Source: Adiantum capillus-veneris (taxonomy: Eukaryota > Streptophyta > Polypodiopsida > Polypodiales > Pteridaceae). Taken from it: a DNA stretch of 64,000 bases. The stretch spans positions 8,832,501 through 8,896,500 of the forward strand of contig CM043967.1 of assembly GCA_014529385.2 (NCBI GenBank). Direction: 5' to 3'. The translations under genes and the position numbers were made by a program. Position 1 is the first letter of the stretch, and each line of letters starts with the position of its first letter. Of the stretch, positions 10,583-21,508 are shown piece by piece. Under the pieces are notes generated by a model, which saw only the letters and a program-made list of their open reading frames with translations, was not told where the DNA came from and made no database searches.

Positions 10583-12600
10583 GTAAAAGCAAATTATCAA
10601 AGATAAAGATGAAGTTTATCATGTGATGCACCGTGATGTAGAAGATTTATTGGACTTTTGCGTTGATTATTTTGAGCCTTGGATATGAAGTTTCTATAGT
10701 TTTTCAACACATAGTGAAGATATGCCTTCTTAATCATTACTCAAACTTTAAGTTGTTTATGAGCAATAAGACGTATCCAAATTCAAATATTATGATTGTC
10801 TATAAAAAAGTTTATCATTGATTCTTTATGACACTCCATATAGAGTTATGTGGAGTATGTCATAAACTTTTCTTATATTCCAAAGATCTCGATACATAAA
10901 CCTAAGCAGCTTCAAAAATTCTTAGAAGACACTATAACTCCATGTTTAGTAAAATGGTTATGTGCAAGAAATAAGAGGATTTTTATTTCCAATATGATTG
11001 TAAACAAAGTAGTATGCGACAAGTTATTCATAAATGTCTACTTGTCAAAAAGACAATGTCGATTGTACACAAAACAACATATATTGGCTTTCACCCATTG
11101 TAAATTGTTAGACAAGATGTAGTAGAAAATATATATTCATCTCTTATTTAACCATTTATCACTTAAAGTTTAAGGGGAATGGGTTTCTACATCGAGTACA
11201 CTCTATTATAAGGAGACCTTACTATTGATGGAGTGCATCCTCCTTTATGGGCACTTTTTTTCTCTTGCTATTTATGGGATGAGATGGTATACATTGTGGT
11301 TATACTTTGTAGTGCTCATACTCTACATAAATGGATTCACTAGAAATACTTCTTCTTAAAATAATGTACATAGAAATTAAGCAATTAGTCTTTTTATTTT
11401 CATATAGTCAAGTCTTGTTTGTAATGCATTTTGACACATAATGCACCTTAGTGTAAGGAGACTTTTGTATTAATGGAGTGCATCCTGCTTTAAGACATGC
11501 ACACACATAAGTAAAGTTGCTACTACTAAAAAAAATTGAGCAATTCCTTTTGTATTTCGTAAATTTTGCACTCATTCTAATGAATTTTGACATGGAGTGC
11601 ACCGTATTGTAAGGGGTCTTATTTATTTATGGAGTGAATCCTACTGTAAGGAGACTCCTTTAACTAGGTATTTCTAGCTATTAGATGTTACACATTGTTT
11701 TGTATTTTGTACAAGTGGTATAAAAAAAAGTCTCCTTTTTTATTCACAAGACAAAAATATTCATTGAACAATGTTGTTGTCATATTGGAATGGGATACTA
11801 GTCATGCATAAGTGTGCACACATAAACACAATTGTTTATCTAAATGCTTTTTTGTGCAATATAGTTTTTAATGATGTGCAAGTATAACCCATTCATTCAA
11901 AAAAAAATCTCATGTAATCTTAAGAATATTTATTAAAATTACTTATCAAGACTCAAACATTGATTTCATATTGTGATAATTGACCATTTTGATTGAAAGG
12001 ATAGTCTAATCAAACATACCATATAAATACTTAAATGAGGGGTTTAAATTAGAGCATAAACTGCAATAAAAATTGTATTGTATTCAACTTTTGGTGTGTA
12101 CAATGTAATTATAAGTATTTAAAGATAGAGATCTAGATAGGAGAACGTGAATTCATAAGTTCAAAGTTCACTATCCACATAAGTTGAATTTCTCTATCTT
12201 AATTCTTATGCTCTGTAAAACATGTTTAAGACGAACATAATATCAAAATAAAAGGTGCATTACATTTAGAAATACATTACTATAGTGAAAAAATATCGAA
12301 GTTTTCTTTACAAGATTTGATATTTCCTCATTTATACACAAAATATCAAATAATATAGCTAGTTGGAAGTCTACATTGACACAAGTAACATGAAATTGAG
12401 AAAACAAAGAGTTTAGAATGGCCAAGTGGTGAATTTGAGAATCCCTTTGTTATGAGATGTATTAAACTTGCATGACCTAAGCCAAATGCAATTGAATGCC
12501 TAAGATGTAGTATTGCCACAAAAATGATCATATGAATACATTTATGTGCATAAGGTGATGAGCAGATACCCTTCATCATGATCATAGTGAATCTAAGAAA
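10583..12600. other. AT-rich stretch without recognisable genes
   Basis: Short frames only. Three diverged copies of a ~70-bp motif, pairing a 'ctctattataaggagac'-like part with a 'atggagtgcatcctcctt'-like part, lie at 11190-11250, 11427-11495 and 11585-11658. Nothing else can be named. Confidence 0.55.
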
Positions 12601-14940
12601 GGGAAAAATTATGAAGACCCCAGATGAGTGATTCTCAACTTTGCCTTTGGCAGACCACGGAAGTCTGTTTGTGAAGAACAAGTCAAAGTTCTTCAAAGAG
12701 CAAAAAATCCAGATCCAAGCACTCAAGGATCAACTCAAGAGCGAGCCTTCCAACATGTTAACCTAGAAAGATTGAGACTTGTCACCTTTCTCTCTTCGAG
12801 TTACCTTCTTCAAGCCTTGCCTTTGGCACACAAGCTCAATCCAAACATTAGGTTCACAGGAGTCCCAAAAGCATGCCAAAGTTTCAAGGTATCATCGGAA
12901 CTATTTATCAGCACCATGGAGGTCTCAGAAAAACCTTGACATGTATGGTAAGAGAAAATTTGAAGGACTTCATGTACTTGGTAAAAAATAGGTCGGTGGT
13001 CAACACTCAATAAGTCTGGAAGAGGACTTCCCAACATACCTTTCCTCACCCGCAGGTAAGGCTCATCAAGAATACAGGTCTACAAGAGCACCCAAGTAAG
13101 TGCTTCAAAATGGAAAATTTAAGGGCCAAATCTTTTGGAGTCTGCATTTGCTTAGCGCTTAATCCCAAGGATCTACTTTGAAGAGTACCTACTTTTCCAC
13201 AAAGTGTGAAGATTGGCAAGTCTTTTTGGCAGTCCTAGGCATGCTGATGGTAATCAACCAAGCTTCATAACAAAGTGGGCCTTCAAGTGGGGACCAAGAC
13301 GATTGGTTCTCACTTCCAAGACGAGTGCTGCATTGTCAAGGCAGCTCATGTAATTTTTGAAACGAATAGGTTCCCTTGACATTGATCAATGCAAGAGGTG
13401 GTCTATGCCCCACTTTGTAAATTCTTGCAATAGTCGCAGTGCCAAGTTATGATACGCTTGGTACTCACCACTTTGCGAACCACCAGTCAAGCTATGCACG
13501 ACTGATATGGGTAAATAAAACACAATGCCATTTCTACTGTCAGACCACCTAGAAGCAACCTCCTTTTTGCACACTTAGGCATAGATAGGCCTACACCCTC
13601 CAAGTGCTACCCAGGAAGATTCTGGCCCTAACATTGCCACTCTCGAGGACAAGATGTATGTAGGACCTCGGCTGGTCCACAGCCCGGGGTGACGGCTCCG
13701 CTCCCCATCGTGACTCCTCGCAGATGGGTGCCATGGTGACACACGATGGTCCTGGGTGGCAACGATGGATGATAGGGCATAGCCCTGATCCATGATTTCT
13801 CCTTGATCCACCATCTTGGCCTGTAGTGGACCCGTGGCTGGACTTGAGAGGGCTTGGTAGTCTGCCTCGCACGATGGCTCCAAAGTACATGACCCAAGGT
13901 TGAACGTGGAAACACCCGACTGGCCTCCACGGGGCCATTGGCCAGTATGTCGGCACGTCTCAACCGTGGGCTTCCGCAGTCCATATCTCCCAAATTGAGG
14001 AGCCATTTGTGGTGTTTGATAGCTCATCGCGGAGGGCTCAGTGAGCTCGACATGTCATGCTAAGAATACTCTCAAAGGCGTGCAAATTGAGGAGCCATTT
14101 GTGGTGTTTGATAGCTCATCGCGGAGGGCTCAGTGAGCTCGACATGTCATGCTAAGAATACTCTCAAAGGCGTGCACGAGGGGCACGTTGCTCCCACGCA
14201 CTCTTTAAACTTTGAAGGCACGGGGCGGGGCCTGCAAGGCCTTCACACGCATCTATATGTATTCTATAAAGGCAGTGAGAGTGCCCTTTACACTTGTTGA
14301 GAGCTGCGAGCTGAAGGCTACAATCCAAAAGTCCTCTGCGCACGATAAAGAGGGAGAGAGAAACAAAGAGAGAGGCCGTACTAGTCGGGCTAAATGTGAC
14401 GATGGTTTTCTGGCGCGGAGTCTGGACTCTCTAAGCTGCTTAATTCGTGGACACTTGGCCTCTTGGGGTAGGTCCCGACCAATGAGCATAAGACATGCTG
14501 GCAGGATTTTTCTCGCCTTAGACGTGGTGTGCCATCGCCACGTATGACAGGCAATGTTTGTGCATGCCGCGGGTATGTGGATAGAGTGAGTGAGGGTGGT
14601 GCAGGAGCAAGAGGAGAGATGAGCCAATGTGGGCAGTGGAGTGCATCTACTTTCCTCTCCTCGCTATGTCGGGGGCGTCTTAGGGCGCCGACGTACTCAC
14701 TTCATCTTCCGTCGCCTACGGTACGCTGTGCGCTCATCAACGAGTGTAAGATCAGTAGAGAGGAGCACGGAATTGAGCTCTACTATCTGTGAGCAGCTGC
14801 AGGTGGTGTGCTGTTCACAGCACGAGAGCAATAGGAACCACGGCGTCTTCAAGGATGAGGTGGAGTCGCCGCCAATTGCGAGAAGGGAGGTGTTGAGCGC
14901 AGTGGCCTTGATGGTAATTTCGTAGAGGTAGGGTAGTAGG
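12601..14940. other. Unassigned stretch, GC-rich at 13.6-14.8 kb
   Basis: Several overlapping frames are open on the minus strand at 13575-14027 and in both strands at 14212-14925. None carries a domain motif, and openness in all frames is expected in GC-rich sequence. A perfect tandem duplication lies at 13992-14175. Confidence 0.45.
13992..14175. repeat. Perfect 92-bp tandem duplication
   Basis: 13992-14083 is repeated without a mismatch at 14084-14175. Each unit begins 'aaattgaggagccatttgtg' and ends 'ctcaaaggcgtgc'. Identity implies a recent event or an assembly duplication. Confidence 0.95.
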
Positions 14941-14947
14941 GCAATGT

Positions 14948-15177
14948 ACCTTACCTCTTTTCTGCCAACATTCTTTCTTGTCTTGCAGGCCTCCGTTTGG
15001 GCACCCCTCTCGTCTGATGTGCAACTTGTCCATGCTGCCGACCTTACTCAAAGAATTCAGCGTAGCAAATTGCTGGGTACGCTCCTGCAGCTCTGCCTTA
15101 AACAATGTCCATTCTATTTTTGAGTATCTGAGCCCTCGTCTTTGAGGAGCCTTGAGAAATGAAATAATACCAGACAT
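14948..15177 (-). CDS. Possible host exon, unrecognised
   Basis: A minus-strand frame starts MSGIISFLKAPQRRGLRYSK and continues through an amphipathic stretch (TLFKAELQERTQQFATLNSL). It reaches a good splice-donor context (AAAAGAG followed by GTAAGG on the minus strand) near 14948. Codon content looks more protein-like than the surroundings and no transposon motif is present. I do not recognise the family, and reading past the donor gives lower-complexity sequence. It could be a first coding exon or chance. Confidence 0.25.
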
Positions 15178-16261
15178 TCTCCGCCTGGAAGCTTGAGCGT
15201 TGCTTTAGTGAATACCTCAACACTGGAGTAAACACAGCCCCAAATATTGCTTAACCGCATTCCAGTGAGTGTTTAGAGGGACCTTTCAATTGTATTACTG
15301 ACAGTATTTGAAACACTAACTGGTGGGAGCACATTCTATAATGACATGAGTAGATCTATATTGCTTCGGTAGAATTGCTGCTTATCAACTGGAAGGCAAG
15401 CCCTAGAGGTTTCATAGTGCTTAGTTATAATATGGATAGCATGAAGCTTAAAATGTTGGATAGGATTGATGATTCATCAGTCTGGCTTTAAGCTCTCTAT
15501 TTTCTAAGGTAGGTGTTCATTGATGAGGCAATCATTGACACGTTCACTTTAGAAAATTTCACTTGCAATTAGAGAAGGTAGAAAGGAAGGAGTCTTTTGA
15601 CATTGCCATTTTCATTCTTCAGTCAATAAGTGACAAAGTAATTTCTCCCCGCGTTTCCTTGCGTTTGCATCATCTTGTTAGGGGCGAGCATGTGGCATAT
15701 GCAAACAGCCCTAGCTGTTGACAAGGTCCCTTTTGCAGAGACTGCAAACTCAAAAGACACCAAATGGACTGGTTGGATTGGAGCCTCATTGGAACTTGCC
15801 ACCAATACTGGTTTGAGCTACTTAAGATGAAGACCTTAGATTTGTAAATCATAAGCCTACCCATAGTCTTTGGCGAAGTTTTTTTGTGGTTGTGTCTGGC
15901 TAATTCGCACTTTATTGTCGACAACTGTGAATGTTGTGCTACCCAGCATTCGTAGTGTCTGGCTGATTGACACTTTATGATCAACAATTGTGAGTGTTGT
16001 GCCACCTATATGACTTTTTGAGAATGTTGGTCCAGGTGACGAAGGATTGGTAATTAAGAACATGTATCATGGGGAGGCAGAAATTTGTCTGCAACTATGA
16101 TGCACTTGATGTCTTTGCTAAATGCCTGAGCAAGTTTTTATGCCTCAAGGAGTGTCCTCCCTTCATATCTACTATGCTGTCTAACCTTAGACCTAATGAG
16201 AGAATTTGACTAATTTCAGCTGATGTTAACATTCTACGTACTGGTAGAACAAACCTGTCTC

Positions 16262-16500
16262 AATACTTTCTTTGAGGTCCCTCTGAGGCCCCCACTCTTT
16301 GAGGACCAGTTGCTGTATCATTGGCTTGATCAACTTCTTCTTTGGGAGATATCATAGACTCTAGCTGGAACTCACTCCTGTGCTCAGGTTTTACTTTCAA
16401 GAAGTACCCATCGATTGCTTGCAGAATCAATGCTACCTTGTGCCCAGCACTTTCATTAGATCTATCAGCAAATAATGTTGATTCTCTCAAAGCGAACATT
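16262..16500 (-). CDS. Possible host exon, unrecognised
   Basis: A minus-strand frame reads MFALRESTLFADRSNESAGH, then KVALILQAIDGYFLKVKPEH and SEFQLESMISPKEEVDQ, and stops near 16262. It is preceded by a pyrimidine-rich tract ending CTCAG, which looks like a 3' splice site around 16500-16505. The sequence resembles ordinary globular protein, but I cannot assign a family. The second possible exon, at 14948-15177, is on the same strand. Confidence 0.3.
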
Positions 16501-17275
16501 GATGGCTGGCTGAGTGGAAGGAGCAAAGGGAATATTTTTGGCTGCTCCTATGCATGTTTGTCGGATGGAATTTGGCTACAGCCACTTAAAAATTGCAATA
16601 CCTTTTTAAAAAGTATCGACTAGGAGACTCTCGTAATTTGTAAAGCACAGCATTGCCAAACCCAAAACAAAGAATAAATGCTCTTTATATGGTGGTCAAA
16701 GAGACTACTCGTGCTTAACAGCTAATGTGAGTTTTAGAGAAATGTCTTGAAGCTCCTAGAAAGTGGAAATGAGCGTATGCAAGTTTGGGTGGTTGAGGCG
16801 TCGGTATTTACTCCTCTTTTGTTAGTGAAATGTGGAACTGGTTTCAATGGGCAAATGAAAGTACTAATGCTTTTTACTGAAGTATTGGTAAACACTTGGC
16901 AGTGAAAGATATGTTGGGGGGAGATTTTGCAAGGATACTCTTTGTTTAGGGTATTTCTGTACTTAACGAGTTGGTCCAGTACTCAGCTCAAAGCTTGAAT
17001 TATAGGCTTGTAAGTGCTTCTATGGGGATAGAAGGTGGGACGCATAATTATCTGTACAAACAGGCAGCGGCAATTCATTTTCTTCATGAGGAGTTGCATT
17101 CCTTTCAGATGTTTCCATCCTGTGTTCCTTTTGAAGCACTCGTGTCACGTGCACATGGCCCTGTGTGCCACATGGACATGCTTAATCGACTTTCAGAGCC
17201 AGTTTTCCCCTTCTTCCTAGATAGGAGTATCTAGATCTAAGAGGATTAGTACTGGCAATTTTGTGAGCCTGCTTG

Positions 17276-17483
17276 CAAGACCTGCATCTCCGGACGAGTC
17301 CATTAGATTTGGTTTTCTAGTTTTGGAACCCTCTTGCATAAATGGTTTGTACACGCGATGGTTTGTACACGTGTGTTTGCAGGAACTGCATCTCTGGATG
17401 AGTCCATTAGATTTGGTTTTCTAGTTTTGGAACCCTCTTGCATAAATGGTTTGTACACGCGTTTTGAGAGATGTTATTACACT
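17276..17483. repeat. 104-bp tandem duplication inside LTR D
   Basis: The block 'agtccattagatttggtttt' occurs at 17297 and again at 17401 (period 104). The family member at 53.9 kb has one copy, so the duplication is specific to this LTR. Confidence 0.85.
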
Positions 17484-17612
17484 ACGGTGGATGGTGGACA
17501 TCTGGCATGACATGCATGTAGTTTTAGGTTAGAGGAATCCAACGAGCCTGTGGAATCCCGGGTGGGCAGATGTGTGATAGTTTTATCCAAATAATGACCT
17601 CTTGGCCAAACT

Positions 17613-18436
17613 GATGGTTAGTGGGGATGTCGTGGTATTTAGTTAATACTATGCATGGTGGAGCTGATGGTTATATTGTCTTGTGGGTGACTACCATGGG
17701 TCTATACCTTGCACTTTCCTTTAAGGGTGAGTCTGGGCTTATCCTGGATTCATCTAGGTATATTTTTTAGTCGTATAGTGGACATGCAGACTTCACATTA
17801 ATGACGACGTTAGTGGGGATGTCGTGGTATTTAGTCAATACTATGCATGGTGGAGCTGATGGTTATATTGTCTTGTGGGTGACTACCATGGATCTATACC
17901 TTGCACTTTCCTTTAAGGGTGAGTCTGGGCTTATCCTGGATTCATCTAGGTATATTTTTTAGTCGTATAGTGGACATGCAGACTTCACATTGTGAAGTTT
18001 TCATCCGAGTTACGACCAATTGATATTGTGCTAATTCTTTCTATCTTTTGTGGTGCGTATGCCCTATCAACTACCTTTTGTGCTAATTTTTTCGATTTAA
18101 TGCTTCTTTTAGTGCTAGGCTTCATTATGGCTGAGTCTGCCCTTGATCTCCGGAGTCATGACGGAAACTCAGTACGCTGAACTTTGTGTTGATGTATGCT
18201 CATGTGTGTGTGTGTGTGTGTGGTGTGTGGTGTGTTTGGGAGCATATGTTAGTAACTAGTTCTACACCCACTATTGGGCACTGACGACGTTAGTGGGGAT
18301 GTCGTGGTATTTAGTCAATACTATGCATGGTGGAGCTGATGGTTATATTGTCTTGTGGGTGACTACCATGGGTCTATACCTTGCACTTTCCTTTAAGGGT
18401 GAGTCTGGGCTTATCCTGAATTCATCTAGGTATATA
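17613..18436 (+). mobile_element. PLE-derived repeat insert in LTR D
   Basis: Flanked by AAACT on both sides (17608-17612 and 18437-18441). The empty site is visible in the LTR D fragment near 54.17 kb, where 'ccaaact' runs straight into 'tcttgataaat'. The insert holds two truncated units (17613-17803 and 17804-17991) and one longer unit (17992-18436), ending CATCTAGGTATAT. The units share blocks with the 3' region of the PLE at 60.15-60.45 kb, such as 'atggct.agt.tgccc', 'cctccggag', 'gaaactcag' and 'ctatgcatg'. Confidence 0.75.
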
Positions 18437-18869
18437 AAACTTATTAATAAATCATTGTTATGATATATTTTATTGGGCTTGGTGGACAATTTTCCCTATC
18501 TAAGCCTAACGGAGTTTATAACTCAAAATTCAGCCCTATAAAGGGAACCGGGCAACCAAGCATTTGAACAAGTTGCAGATCACCTAGCACTAGCAAAAGA
18601 GCAACCTAACGTTTCCAGTTTTTAGACCAGCCTCAACGTCTTGCTGAAAATTGCCAGATCAGCACCAGTGTTTTCAGATCAGCACCAACGTTTTCAGATC
18701 AGCACCGTCGCGGGAAACGGTTTGGATCTGCTCATTGCGGTCCGGTATTTTGGCAGCCCATCGAGCCTCCCCTCGACCATTCTTTCGCTGACATTGAGTG
18801 CTCCATTGTTGTCCATCATCGGCAAGGTCGAGATTTGCGTTTTCATCCCTTTATTCCTCTCACATCGGG

Positions 18870-20220
18870 TGTGACGTGACACATCCAACCCTATGTGTCC
18901 GTGGACAAGCTACAACATGATCAGGGTTCATTCAGTCCAGTCAGTTTAGATTTAGACGTGATCTGGCACTTTTGTGAGTCTATTCGTAGACCGTGCATGC
19001 CTAGTCACTTAGTGTAGATGCATATCCTCTGGTTGCACACAGTATGATCATAAGCATCCCATCAGAATCCATCAGAATCCTTCAGGAGAATTTTCCAGTG
19101 CATTTAGCCTATTTTACCTATTTTTGACATTTTTCACTTAGTATTTTTAAGTGACTTTTGTTGGAAAGTAGGTAGGACAAATTGAGTAAGTTTGTATATA
19201 AGCAAACCTAGACTAGCACTAAATGGCAAAAGAGGCAACAGGAGCCAAGCTCAACAGGCAACTTCTCAAGCAAGACCTTGGCGGTTCTCCCCTCCAAGCA
19301 AGACTCAGCATCTAGCATTTTCTTCATCAAGCACCATCGCCAAGCAGGCCCCAGTCCTTGGCGTTTTTGCATCAGGTAGCCATCGCCATCAAGTCCCAAG
19401 CCTAGCGTTTTTGACCCAAAGCGTCACCGCAAGCAGATCCCCATGCCTAGCGTTTTTCAGCCCATATCGCCCTCCCTTCTGGCTGGCGTTTTTCAGCAAT
19501 GAAGCAGTCTCAGATTCAGCCCTAACAGACCATGAGATTCAGCCCAAAGAACATCAGTTTTCAGCCCTACAGTAGATGCAGATTTTCAGCCCTAAAGACC
19601 AGCAGAATCAGCATTTTCCTTAGCGTTTTCGGCAACAGCAGATTTCAGCTCATAGCGTTTTTGGACAGCAGATAAAACATTGCAGATTTCAGCCCTTAGG
19701 TCGGTCTTGTCGTCATCGCCGACATAGCCTAGACTTGCATCAGTCACATGCATTTAGTTTGTACCAGTTTGTGCAATCATAAGTAGAACACTCTTGCCGA
19801 CAAGAGTGGGGCCTTCGGAGGAGGGTTTTACAATGTCTCTGGTGTCGTATCTCTCTTCTCTCTCTATCTCTCAGTCTCATACACTTGCACGCACAGGGTC
19901 CATTCACTTTGTTTGTGATCATAGCATTCTCTCATTAAGAACGGAAGGCTTTACCTTCCATAAGAACACTCTTGCCGACAAGAGTGGGGCCTTCGGAGGA
20001 GGGTTTTACAATGTCTCTGGTGTCGTATCTCTCTTCTCTCTCTATCTCTCAGTCTCATACACTTGCACGCACAGGGTCCATTCACTTTGTTTGTGATCAT
20101 AGCATTCTCTCATTAAGAACGGAAGGCTTTACCTTCCATAAGAACAAAAAGGAACCTTGAGCACAGTTCGGAGCACTCATCTTGAGCAAAGCGCAAACAT
20201 TCATTTCGCTGTACCTTACA
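18870..20220 (+). repeat. 5' LTR of E4
   Basis: Starts TGTGACGTGACACATCC and ends GTACCTTACA just before the PBS. It carries a 178-bp tandem duplication at 19786-20141 that the 3' LTR lacks. The U3 part contains many short 'tagcgttttt' and 'cagatttcagcc' motifs typical of this LTR family. Confidence 0.88.
19786..20141. repeat. 178-bp tandem duplication in 5' LTR of E4
   Basis: 'gaacactcttgccgacaaga' occurs at 19786 and 19964. The two units look identical. Only one copy is present in the partner LTR, so the event post-dates insertion. Confidence 0.93.
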
Positions 20221-20233
20221 TTGGTATCAGAGC
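20221..20233 (+). other. tRNA-iMet PBS of E4
   Basis: TTGGTATCAGAGC directly after the LTR end CTTACA. Confidence 0.9.
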
Positions 20234-20716
20234 TTTGGCAGTGTTCTGTATTACTCAAGGAAAGAACCACAGGAATCACAAGAATTTTTTTTTGCTTGTT
20301 GCGGTCGCACGAACCCAAGTTCGCTTGGGCATGTCGATTCCTAATCATGTTTTTGAAGAGTGACAGGAATCCCAGGAAAGAAGAGCTTGTCCAGTCTCCC
20401 CTTGTGCCTCTTTTCACTCATTGAGAGCGGACCGTGCACTTGATGGCCGGCCAATTGACGTGAGGTGGGAAAAAGCAACCTTGGTGTGAGTGCAAGGCCG
20501 CCAAGGTGTGCGCCCGCGGAAAAGAGCCGAACTCGGGTGAAGAGAAGATCCCTCTCAAACACAGATTGCAAGCGAAAGAAAACCCTCAAGAACCTCAAGA
20601 ACCTCAAGACCCCCAAGAATCCAAGTTCCTTGTGAACTTAAGAACCCAAGACCCACAAGAACCCAAGTTCCTCGTGAACTTAAGAACCCAAGACCACAAG
20701 AACCCACGACTTCAGA

Positions 20717-21103
20717 ATGGTCATCACTCGAAGCGGAATGGATACTTCGCTTGGAGGTGACGAGCATGAGAGAGGCGAAGAAGAATTTTCCCCACCAGAA
20801 GGTTGTTCCGACCCTCCCCCTTCCCCATCTACGTCAAGAATTGCACTAACTCCTATGGAGGCTTTGGACCAAATGTTTATGGAAAGGAAGTTAGAACGGG
20901 AAGCAAGACAAGCAGAAAGAATGGTAGAATTTGATCGTGAATGCAAAGAAAGAAAAGCAGAAATGGATCGCAGACACACAGAAAGAAGAGCAGAAAGAAA
21001 AGAAGAAATGGAGCGCAAACACCAAGAAAGAACGGCAGCCGCCGTCAAAGGAAAGAGCGACCAACACATGAAAGAGTTCTTGCGACTCTTTTCTCAAGTT
21101 TAG
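20717..21103 (+). CDS. Gag N-terminal region of E4
   Basis: A 128-residue frame starting MVITRSGMDTSLGGDEHERG. The same opening (MVI.RSGMDTS) begins Gag in sister copy E2 at 33463, which supports the start. An acidic/proline part (SDPPPSPSTS) precedes a strongly charged helix (about residues 50-110, rich in Glu, Arg and Lys, with repeated AERMVEFDRE- and ERRAERKEE-like segments), a likely coiled coil. It stops where the sequence jumps to the post-protease linker. The Gag core present in E2 is missing. Confidence 0.75.
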   Translation: MVITRSGMDTSLGGDEHERGEEEFSPPEGCSDPPPSPSTSRIALTPMEALDQMFMERKLEREARQAERMVEFDRECKERKAEMDRRHTERRAERKEEMERKHQERTAAAVKGKSDQHMKEFLRLFSQV

Positions 21104-21109
21104 GCACAG

Positions 21110-21508
21110 ATGCACGAGATCCGGGAAAAGGAGACTCTCTCAGTCTCTTCTTCTCCCAAGCATGACACACAGGATTTGAATGACAATGATTTACATGACG
21201 ATAAGCATGATGATTTGAATGACAATGATAAGCATGATGATTTGCATGATCAAGATGTGATTTCTCACAAGCATGATAAGTTGCATGAAGATGATGTGAT
21301 TGTTCACAAAGTTGATGTGTTAGTGGATGCTCTTTCTAGCAAAGCTAACCTCGTTGTAGATTCGATCAATCACGAAGAACCGATCTTGGCTTTCGAGTCG
21401 AGGTCCAAAGAACCCCCACAGGACGGTTCGATCATTCAGGAAGAACCGATCTTGGCTCTCGAGCCTGGGTCCAAGAACCCTCACAGGAAGTATTATGTGT
21501 TCGCATGA
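21110..21508 (+). CDS. Asp/His-repeat linker of E4
   Basis: The frame reads IREKETLSVSSSPKHDT followed by repeats of the type (L)HDDKHDD and LHDQDV, then two copies of an 'EEPILALE(P/S)(R/G)SK' segment. In E2 and E1 the same Ser-rich and Asp/His-rich segment joins protease to the conserved 3' region. It begins after a stop that ends the Gag N-terminal frame, so here the polyprotein is broken. The role is unknown. Confidence 0.65.
   Translation: MHEIREKETLSVSSSPKHDTQDLNDNDLHDDKHDDLNDNDKHDDLHDQDVISHKHDKLHEDDVIVHKVDVLVDALSSKANLVVDSINHEEPILAFESRSKEPPQDGSIIQEEPILALEPGSKNPHRKYYVFA

Noticed and set aside
10583-12600. CRISPR-like or promoter arrays in AT-rich DNA
   Set aside because: Repeats are few, diverged and irregularly spaced, and the window is eukaryotic.
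13575-14027. Three overlapping minus-strand frames of 120-150 codons
   Set aside because: All frames are open in a GC-rich stretch and no conserved motif is seen. Not supported as a gene.
17992-18250. Hammerhead ribozyme in the PLE-like repeat unit
   Set aside because: A GAAAC with a short downstream hairpin (TCAG/CTGA) and a CCG/CGG stem are present, but the CUGANGA strand reads UUGAUCU, so the catalytic core is incomplete.
20555-20767. Gly/Val/Leu-rich minus-strand frame
   Set aside because: Product of the 'aagaaccc' repeats upstream of the Gag start on the plus strand.
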